NCBI GenBank assembly: GCA_946811185.2
Contig: OX328097.1
Coordinates: forward strand, 34,557,627-34,621,626
Length of the DNA stretch: 64,000 nt
Source: Hippopus hippopus
Lineage: Eukaryota; Mollusca; Bivalvia; Cardiida; Cardiidae
Direction of reading: 5' to 3'
The translations under genes were made by a program, and so were the position numbers. Below the pieces are notes generated by a model. It made no database searches. It saw nothing but the letters and a program-made list of their open reading frames with translations, and had not been told where the DNA came from. Of this stretch, positions 56,150 through 64,000 are shown one piece after another (within the stretch, counting starts at the first letter, position 1; each line of letters begins with the position of its first letter).

Positions 56150-58200
56150 TTTTAGCTCACGTGCTCAAGGGGAGCTTTTAGGATCACCCTGTGTCCGTCG
56201 TGCGTCGTCAACAATTCTTTAAACATCTTTTCCTAAACCGCCGGGCCAAATTGGACCAAACTTGGCTGGAATGTTTTTTGGGAGGACGTCTTTAAAAATT
56301 GTTCACAGAATTTGATTCCATCAAAAACTCTGGTTGCCATGGCAACCAAATGGAATTTTCTAAGAAATTCTTTAAAAATCTTCTCCTCTGAAACCGCTTG
56401 TAAGATTTTGAAATAATTTTACTGAAATGTTCCTTGGGTGACCCTTTTCAAAAACTGTTTGCGAAATTTTGATCCGTCGAAAAACATGGCCGTGGTGGGG
56501 GGGGGGGGGGAATCTTGGCACTGGCGCGGTGTCAACAATTCTTTAAAAATCTTCTCCTCTGAAAACGCTTGTCTGATTTCGAAATAATTTCACAGAAATG
56601 TTCATTGGGTGACCCTTTTAAAAAATTGTTCGTGAAATTTTGATCCGTTGAAAAAGGTGGCCGTGGTGGGGGGGGGGCGCTCTTTGCACTCATGCGGTGT
56701 CAACAATTCTTTAAACATCTTCTCCTCCTAAACCGCCGGGCCAAATTGGACCAAACTTGGCTGGAATGTTTTTTGGGAGGACGTCTTTCAAATTTGTTCA
56801 CAGAATTTGATTCCATCAAAAACTCTGGTTGCTATGGCAACCAAATGGAATTTTCTTAGAAATTCTTTAAAAATCATCTTTTCTGAAACCGCTGGTCAGA
56901 TTTTGAAATAATTTCACAGAAATGTTCCTTGGGTGACCCTTTTCAAAAATTGTTTGCGAAATTTGATCCGTCGAAAAACATGGCCATGGGGGGGGGGGGG
57001 GGGGGGAGAATCTTTGCACTCGTGCGGTGTCAACAATTCTTTAAAAAACTTCTCCTCTGAAACTGCTTGTCTGATTTTGAAATAATTCCACAGAAATGTT
57101 CCTTGGGTGAACCTTTTACAAAATTGTTCGCAAAATTTCGATCCGTCGTAAAACATGGCCGTGGTTGGTGGGGGGGCTCTTTGCACTCATGCGGTGTCAA
57201 CAATTCTTTAAACATCTTCTCCTCCTAAACCGCCGGGCCAAATTGGACCAAACTTGGCTGGAATGTTTTTTGGGAGGACATCTTTAAAAATTGTTCACAG
57301 AATTTGATTCCATCTAAAACTCTGGTTGCCATGGCAACCAAATGGAATTTTTCTAAGAAATTCTTTAAAAATCTTCTCCTCTGAAACCGCTTGTCAGATT
57401 TTGAAATAATTTTACTGAAATATTCCTTGGGTGACCCTTTTCAAAACCTGTTTGCGAAATTTTAATCCATCGAAAAATATGGCCATGGTGGGGGGGGGGG
57501 GCCTCTTTGCACTGTATGGACTTAAAATAAATTCTTTGAAATGCTTCTTCTCTTAACCCATTACTACATGGCAAAATTTAAGACCTATCCAAATTGAAAG
57601 CATTTGCAGACGACAATTTCATAGTGGCTTACATGACGCAACTTTTCTTTGATAGGGTAGAAAACTTTGTGGGAAAAGGAGAAAATGCTGGTTACCAGCA
57701 TTTTCTCCTTTTCCCACAATGTTTTCAAAAGGCCTCTTTTTTAGGGGCGTCAAAAGGCGTCATTGTGTGGTAAAGGGTTAAACCACAGGTCAGATTTTGA
57801 AATAATTTCACAGAAATGTCCAGTAGATGCCCCTTTTGAAAAAATGTTCGTGAAATTATGATCCGTCAGGAAACAAGGCTGTGGTGGTGGGGGGGCTATT
57901 TGCACTATACGGACATGAAGAAATTCTTAAAAATTCTTTTTCTGTGAAACCACTGGTCAGATTTTGAAATGATTTCACAGATATGATCCTTTGGTGCCAA
58001 ATTATACCCCTTTTTAGACTTAGAATTTTAACTTACTATCCAGCACCCAACAGCCAATTGTTGGCACCCACATGCGGTGCTCTTGTTCTTTTTATTGAAG
58101 TTATTGAAGAAAAAGTTTTGGAATAACAAAAAAAAAAATTGGCTATGGTCCTCTCAAATATTCAGGTGAGCAATCCAGGGCCATCTTGGCCCTCATGTTT
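56150..58200 (-). mobile_element. Pearl-like element, family C, 2-kb copy with about eight units
   Basis: Read on the minus strand: the head at 58200-58160 is AGGGCCAAGATGGCCCTGG, and the end at 56150 is ...GCTCAAGG...GTGAGCTAAAA. Blocks repeat at intervals of about 490 bp, each with the palindrome GTTGCCATGGCAAC (56333-56346 and 57325-57338 perfect; 56828-56841 one mismatch). G11-G16 runs occur near 56498, 56668, 56990 and 57490. A hairpin MITE is nested at 57553-57781. The element starts 15 bp after DDX28 exon 10. Confidence 0.8.
57553..57781 (-). mobile_element. TTAA hairpin MITE nested in the family C element
   Basis: A 229-bp copy with TTAA at 57553-57556 and 57778-57781 and a palindrome of about 60 nt that is perfect except near its outer end (57660-57725). 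It splits a family C unit, so it is younger than that insertion. Confidence 0.85.
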
Positions 58201-59181
58201 TTTATTGCTTCTGAAACAAATTTCGCCGCAGAAGACTTTAAAGAGATTCTTCTTATAATGAATAAGGAAAATTAAGGTTTAATTCTTGAATACATCTGAA
58301 AGCATTGAGGCTGAAGGAGATATTGCTCATTATGAGATTTTTCTCTTTGCTGCAGTGATTTTAAGGGCAGTCTGATGCAAAACAAAAAAGGTAGTAGGAG
58401 GTAAATGAAAGAATTCTTTTGTCAACACTCATACCGGACACTATCAATTATTGTGAATTAAGCTTGAAGTAAAGAAATGCTAATACCGTATAAGGGCTAT
58501 TCCATTTAAACATAGGTACCCCGGGGGGAAGGCACTTTCAAATTTGACCATCCCTTCAATAGAAGCAAATTTCTGCTAAACCCGACATGGAACAGCAGTG
58601 GATTTCCGATGAAATGGACCCCCCCATAGAAGCTTTTTTTTTTTTTCAGGATTTTTGAGGGATAGAATTTTTCCTGGGGTTTAGAAGTTTTTTTCTTATC
58701 TCAGTTTGATAACACAAATTTAATGATTATTCCGTGTTTCAGATCAGAACTTATTTAACCAACCTCAGAATGTTCTATGTTCTGTTACTACTGGTAATTT
58801 CGTTACATCCAGCTAGTTTAAAAAAAAAAAAACACATTTCTGTAATAACAACATAGCTCTAACAGCAGTTACATAAAAAAAATATGAAAGTGCCTGCTGG
58901 AAAAAGGGCATAAATGTGTAAAAGAAAGAAAAAGAAACAAAAAAATTGGCAGTACTACTTTCAAAGTTCTAGTAAAATTCAGCTTAGTAACTTACACATT
59001 TACCATTAGGCTTTCATGTAGGTATGATATCATAGTCAGCACCAGCTGAAAGATTTCCAGATTTCTAACAAGCATGGAGGAAGATATTGAATGGGTTGCG
59101 TTTTCATTGCGAAAGTCAGTAAATGAAATAATTTCCAGAGAGTTACTCGTTTTTTAATTATGAGCAAGGGCTCCATATAGC

Positions 59182-60660
59182 AACAAGAGTGCCGTTGTCA
59201 CAATATACGCTGCCACATAGCTGCAACTTCAGGCAGCTAGCTATAGAGACTAAAGTGTTGGAATTTCTAGCACCTGCCTGGGTAGCTCAATGGATATATT
59301 GTGTTACTTGTGATCTAAAAGGTTAACCCACGAACTGATGGATGGACAGACAGACGTTCGACGGACTAATTGGTCATTGGCTTTGATCAACCAATAAAAA
59401 TATGAAACTTCATGAAATTATGTCCATTAGTTGAGGATACATTGATGAAAAATTAAATTTGACATGATGCCCCCCTTTTTCCATGACATAGAAATAAATT
59501 CCAAAACCCTGACAATATGTGCTAGGTCACATGATCTGTGAAAATCTCATCCATATCTGTTGAGATATGTCCAGTAATTAAAGAGATATTGGTGAAAAAT
59601 AAAATATAACATGAAGACCCCTTTTTCCATGACGCAGCTACAAATCACAAAACCTTGACAAAATGCGCCAGGTCACATGATGAGAAACATTCTGTGAAAA
59701 TTTTATCCAAATCCGTCACAAAATGTGGGAGGAGTATGTTGCATTCACAAGAAATGTAATGAAATATAACATGAAGCCCCCTTTTTCCATGACACAGCTA
59801 CAAATCGTTTTCATAAGGGTTAAAATTTTTGACCTTGACCTTGGACATATAACCCACAGAAGATCAGTATCGATGACAGGTACCTATTTAAAAAACATTA
59901 GCATTGTAAGTAAAAAAGTCCCGAAAACTGTTTTTTCAGTGAAATTTTCTAAGTCCAAGGCCCGTAATTTTGTCAAAAATCAGTGGACTGGAACAAAACT
60001 TAAACTTGATTTTAACTCATAGTGGTTGACTTGCACACCAAAAATCAGCTCAATGTCTGCCAGAATTTAGAAAAAAAAGTCCGGAAAACTGTTTTTCGGT
60101 GAAAATTTCTAAGTCCAAGGCCTGTAATTTCGTCAAAAATCAGTGGACCAAAATGAAACTCAACATTGACTCGTCAAAAATCAGTGGACCAAAATGAAAC
60201 TCAATATTGATCTGTAACTCATTGTGGTTGATTTGCACACCAAAAAGCAGCTTAATATCTGCCAGCGTTTAGAAAAAAAGTCCAGAAAACTGTTTTTTTT
60301 TTTGCGAAAATTTCTGAGGCCAAGGCCCGTAATTTCGTCAAAAATCAGTGGACCGGAACGAAACTCAAACTTGCTCTGTAACTCTTGTTGGTTGACTTAC
60401 ACACCAAAAATCAGCTTAATATCTGCCAGAGTTCAGAAAAAAAAAAAAGTCTGAAAACCTTTTTTTTTTTTTTTGGTGAAAATTTCTAAGTACAAGGCCT
60501 GTAATCTCGTCAATATTCAGTGGACCTGAATGAAACTCTAACTTGATCTGTAACTCTTGTTGGTTGACTTACGTACCAAAAATCAGCTCAATATCTGCCA
60601 GGATTTAGAAAATACGTCCGGAAAACTGATTTGTGTGCAGATGGACAGACAGACGGATGG
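59182..60660 (+). mobile_element. Pearl-like element, family G, about four 190-bp units
   Basis: The head ACAAGAGTGCCGTTGTCACA is followed by units with 'CAAGGCCCGTAATTTCGTCA', 'AAAATCAGTGGAC' and 'GTTGACTTGCACACCAAAAA'. It ends in a GATGGACAGACAGACGGATG tract at 60636-60665. Confidence 0.7.
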
Positions 60661-60719
60661 ACGGAGTGCAAACCTAAAGTTTGTTCATCTGTTGGCATAA
60701 CTTATCTTCTGAATATCAT

Positions 60720-62612
60720 TCAAGATGTCATTCATGTAATTTTCCTTGTAAAGAAAAGCCCTCTTGCAGTTCATGTCCAACTACACGTTACGTCCATATC
60801 AGTTTTACCCAACAACAACATTTATCGGAATCAGTATTTCTAACATGGTAATCTAGATGGATATTTCCCTTCAAATGCCTGCTGTAGGCGTGACAATCCC
60901 TGGCTTTCCAGCCAGGAACACAACTCTGCAGTTGAAAATTCTGCGATCATGCTTCTTGGGATGGTTGTTGTCATTGGAAGAATGCTCGTCAAAAATTAAA
61001 ATTTGGCGAATTTTTTCTTCTGTAAAATACCCATTATTTGTCCAACTTTGGTAACGTGAGATGAATACAATTGCATTAAAGCACGATAATTAATATAGAA
61101 ATAATTATCGACAAATTATGCTGGTACCAATTATTCATTTTCAAATATGATTCTTTTGTTGCGCATTTTCTAATTTAGTGTTACCCATTTTATTACCTGT
61201 GCAAGTTGTTTCCCTTGCCATAATTAAACGGACCCTCTCTACTCGGTTTCCGTGATGCATTGTTCTTGGACGAAAAACGTTACAAAGACAGGGCTTTTTT
61301 CCAAAAATTGGGAAGGGGCCTTAGCTTTTCACTTCAGGAAATTCATGTGCCATTTTGGCAAAATTGGGAAAAAGCAGACTGACTTTCAAGGTACATCAAT
61401 AAAAAAATTAATGGCTGTGCACGTGCATAAATAGAAAGTTGCAACAATTTAATAAATGAAACAAATTTAACAGTTACACTATAGCTGCTTAAGTCATGGC
61501 CAAGTATCTCACAGTATTTACAGGCTTACAGCCCTTTTTAACACTACTGTGGTACACCCATGGGTGACAGTACAGATGACTGTCCCCAAAGGTGATGTTA
61601 CTTTTTGACTGGTCGCCTCTTGGTACAGAGATGATCAAGACAAAAACAGTTGAAAGCTCTGCACAGATTTTGTGTGCAAGTTTGAACTCTCATAATTTCG
61701 CATATAGAGCACAAACCTAGGATTTGAACATATCTTTTGCTTACGTATTTGATAATCCTTCGTTTGAAATACAAAAATTTTCAATTTAAATGCTGAACAT
61801 AAGAGAAAACCGTGCATTTCATCTGTTACTCGAGTTGTTTACGTTCCCGAAAACACTCAAAATGGCCGCCACGCACGATAAATTTCGTCAGTGTTTTTCC
61901 CGAGAATTACATGTTATAAATGACTTCTTAGTTCTACAAGCTCTTTAGGTGATAAAAGGTTTACTAATTTGTCTTTGGTCATGTTAGTTACTTAAATTTA
62001 ATTGCATTTTGCTGCAATACAGATTAAACCTACGAAACAGAAAGGCAGTATAGCGCTCTATCTTTGCTACCGGAAAATTTACGATGGACTTACGACGGCA
62101 CGGTGCACAATAAATGTCCAAATATGAAAAAAAAAATTACATAGCGTCTCATCATTGAGACTACCATGGGTGCCGGTGTTAATACTCTAGCAGAACTGCT
62201 TTCCAGCCATCATATGATGCAAGGGAATCATTATTTGTGTAAGTTACTGGGCTAGACTTTGATATTATGTCTAGAGATGTAGAGTTTGCATCATGTGCAG
62301 GGATGATATAGCCTCGAGTGTCCGTATTCCGTGATGATAAGGAAACAACATTATGAAATTAAGAATTGAGACCAGAATATGAGCTAGAAATTATTTGCCT
62401 TCATAAAAATTCATTTCTGATCACGTTCGTGTGAAAAGAATAACTTAGATAACAATTTTCATGTTCAATGTGCATAAATAAAGAACATGCTGTCGGCCTT
62501 CTTGTGCAAACCTGGCGTGACCTAATTCCGATAGCTCGGTAGTATTTACATCAGAAAGTCAAAGATCTTTGCATTTTTTTAGAAGGAACACTATTTAGAT
62601 TTAAGTAAAAAG
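60720..62612. other. No gene recognised; possible promoter tract
   Basis: Mixed sequence with rising G+C from about 61850. Apart from the YY1-like site I see no firm feature. No DDX28 helicase C-terminal motifs occur here. Confidence 0.4.
61853..61880 (+). promoter_or_regulatory. YY1-like site (AAAATGGCCGCC) in a locally GC-richer stretch
   Basis: The sequence CTCAAAATGGCCGCCACG resembles YY1 start-site elements and lies about 750 bp upstream of the candidate exon at 62613. It may mark a promoter. The alternative is chance in repeat-derived DNA. Confidence 0.25.
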
Positions 62613-62709
62613 ATGTCAATTTCTTTTATAGGAGATTATTGGTTGATTTTCACATGTATTTGTCTTGTATTTGTCCGAAATTCAAGGGCAATAAAACATT
62701 CGAATATGG
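62613..62709 (+). CDS. Candidate first coding exon with signal-anchor-like N-terminus
   Basis: ATG 62613 opens MSISFIGDYWLIFTCICLVF then VRNSRAIKHSNM and one base before donor ATGG|GTAAGG. The first 26 residues look like a signal peptide or type II membrane anchor. The phase-1 donor matches the phase of an exon-like block at 63069-63133. Joined, they read ...SNM-G-LPQSSKDMFHSVELR. The layout (membrane anchor, then a V(E/D)LR-LL helix) loosely recalls Golgi PAP phosphatase (BPNT2/IMPAD1), but this is a guess. It overlaps the opposite-strand candidate region and lies inside an inverted-terminus pair. Confidence 0.4.
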
Positions 62710-62736
62710 GTAAGGGTTACGAGCAGAAATGCCGTG

Positions 62737-62744
62737 TGACGTCA
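62737..62744. promoter_or_regulatory. Perfect CRE palindrome TGACGTCA
   Basis: An exact CREB/ATF site in a region of relatively high G+C between the two candidate exons. It would fit an intronic or promoter element for a gene starting in 62-63 kb. A single 8-mer is weak evidence. Confidence 0.3.
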
Positions 62745-62905
62745 TCAAACTACGTGCTTTACAAGATGTACACAAAAATCACCGGTTCAAGGACATTCAA
62801 GGAATAAGGACACTCGACAATAATTGTCTAGTCTTCAAACAACGGGAGATCGGCGATGACCGACAGAACCGGCACTTCAGATTGAGAAGGCGGAGATTTG
62901 ATTAC

Positions 62906-63025
62906 CTGCAGATCGATCGGCAAAGAATTTGAATGTTTCACGCCGAAAGTAAAAAGGCTGCGCTGGCCTTTATCGTCTGCAGTCCTTTTAACAAACTTTT
63001 TGTAATGTTTCCCGGTTCTTGACAT
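62906..63025 (-). CDS. Candidate minus-strand first exon (MSRTGKHYKKF...), possibly transposon-derived
   Basis: Minus-strand ATG 63025 opens 40 codons: MSRTGKHYKKFVKRTADDKG then QRSLFTFGVKHSNSLPIDLQ, ending at donor CAG|GTAATC. The block is richer in G+C than its surroundings. The short basic N-terminus with SLFTFGVK recalls leaders of transposase-derived zinc-finger proteins in molluscs, but I cannot assign it. It overlaps the intron of the plus-strand candidate, so at most one of the two is likely to be real. Confidence 0.3.
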
Positions 63026-63068
63026 GTTTAACTTGGATACAGCGTGCTTGTTTTTTTTTTCCAAATAG

Positions 63069-63133
63069 GTTTACCGCAATCGAGTAAGGATATGTTCCAC
63101 AGTGTTGAATTAAGAAAACTTCTTTTGTCATCT
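63069..63133 (+). CDS. Candidate second coding exon pairing with 62613-62709
   Basis: A 65-bp block between acceptor TTTTTTTTTCCAAATAG and donor TCT|GTAAGT. Two bases complete a Gly codon, then LPQSSKDMFHSVELRKLLLS and S. The phase fits the 62613 exon. It would also fit the dangling phase of DDX28 exon 10, but the peptide does not resemble the DDX28 continuation. No third exon was found before 64000. Confidence 0.38.
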
Positions 63134-63399
63134 GTAAGTTTTTATAAAAGACAAAAATTTATCTTGTCAAAGGATTTAATATTGAATGATAGGGAAATAA
63201 CAACAGCGTCAAGTCTATGTGTGGTGTTATAATACATGAAAAATAACTCTGTTCGGCTAGGGTTGCCTCCATTAAACAAACCATATGGCGCCAAGAAATC
63301 GCAACATTTCGGCCGTACTGCAGCGCAGTCAGCCGAGTCATTTCGGTACAAATCAATAAAAAGCTTGCTTTTGGTTTCATTCGCTGCTAAATAACGAAA

Positions 63400-63610
63400 G
63401 TTTTATGTCTGATCATGTAAAATAGCTTTCGAGATATTGGTATTTTAACTTAATGGGAATTTCAGCATCGTATTACGGGAAATTCCTTCAGCAAAATTGG
63501 GAAATTCTTTCACCCAAATTGGGGGAAAAAATGCTTTTTGCAATTCGGAAGTCGCTGAATATCGGCCTCTATTATGGAAGGGAAAAAAGCCCTATTTAAG
63601 ATCTTCTGTC
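63400..63610 (-). repeat. Inverted copy of the 17040-17267 repeat
   Basis: TTTCGAGATATTGGTATTTT, AATGGGAATTTCAGCATCG and AATTGGGAAATTCTTTCA match the reverse complement of the 17-kb copy. Confidence 0.6.
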
Positions 63611-64000
63611 ATTCTACTTAAATTCATTTGTCTTCTTTATGTTCCGTTTTTTATGAGGCTCAAACGCATTTTTTTCCCCAAAAATTTCCATATACAACCC
63701 CCCATAGAAGCAAATTTTTGGCTTACATGACCACCGACAGAAGCGATTTCATTAAAAGGACACCCCCCATAGAAGTTTTTTAAACTGCCGTCCCCCCCAG
63801 GTACCTATGTTTAACTGGAATAGCCCTAAGCACTTTTTTCTGCGGGGACTTTATTTCTGCGGTCACGGACGGAACCGCAGAATTAAAATATGCAAAAATT
63901 TTAACCTAAATATTTAAGTTGTAGTTGTCATTTTTGCTGTTGTTGTTTCTTTTTGGGTTAATGAATTCATTATATCAGTATCGTCCTTTTACCATTACTT

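Larger units (their letters stand above)
58494..63826. mobile_element. Inverted-terminus pair GGGCTATTCCA, possible 5.3-kb element
   Basis: GGGCTATTCCATTTAAACAT..AGGTACC at 58494 is mirrored by GGTACCTATGTTTAACTGGA-ATAGCCC ending 63826, and each is flanked by TAA (58491-58493 and 63827-63829). A 3-bp TWA duplication would fit PIF/Harbinger. The alternative is two independent copies of a short repeat. Both ends also carry CCCCCCATAGAAG. A family G element is nested inside. Confidence 0.45.

Noticed and set aside
63240..63380. GC-rich block open in several frames on both strands
   Set aside because: No frame joins the candidate exons in phase with good splice sites; it could be regulatory sequence, but support is lacking.

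Overview
This 64 kb window is animal nuclear DNA, AT-rich and poor in genes. The exons are short, the introns run to about 20 kb, and all splice sites read are GT-AG. It is packed with short non-autonomous transposable elements. The repeats point to a bivalve mollusc, probably a heterodont clam or mussel: elements with tandem cores of about 140-165 bp, CGGA/GACGG microsatellite tails and terminal hairpins resemble the 'pearl' (Helitron-like) elements described in bivalves. Species assignment is inference.

Two protein-coding genes are recognised and assembled exon by exon with consistent reading phase. (1) On the minus strand, the first six coding exons (414 codons) of PPP4R3/SMEK, a regulatory subunit of protein phosphatase 4, run from 34487 down to 355 and leave the window at its left end. 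(2) On the plus strand, the first ten coding exons (373 codons) of a DDX28-type DEAD-box RNA helicase run from 38329 to 56135. They cover a mitochondrial-type N-terminus and helicase motifs Q, I, Ia, Ib, II and III. The helicase C-terminal domain was not found before the window ends. The two genes are head to head, with start codons 3.8 kb apart, and may share a promoter region near 34.7-34.9 kb. Four weaker coding traces are reported: an orphan exon-like block in PPP4R3 intron 3 (4837-4964), a 119-codon open frame without a start codon in intron 1 (23261-23620), a phase-compatible two-exon pair encoding a signal-anchor-like N-terminus (62613-62709 and 63069-63133), and a minus-strand first-exon candidate (62906-63025).

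Layout: 0.35-34.5 kb is PPP4R3 with introns full of repeats; 34.5-38.3 kb is the divergent intergenic region; 38.3-56.1 kb is DDX28; 56.2-58.2 kb is a large Helitron-like element; 58.5-63.8 kb is bounded by a pair of inverted termini; 62.6-64 kb may hold the start of another gene.

The most striking content is the repeats. About 30 copies of a roughly 229-bp TTAA-flanked MITE carry a nearly loopless 60-bp palindrome and crowd the DDX28 introns. A 2.9-kb foldback element has 0.6-kb arms built from about 183-bp tandem units and lies just inside PPP4R3 intron 1. Several pearl-like families end in the same signature, a hairpin followed by GAGCTAA. Three of them also carry the perfect palindrome GTTGCCATGGCAAC, which equals an RFX X-box. 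Nested insertions with clear target-site duplications give a relative chronology.
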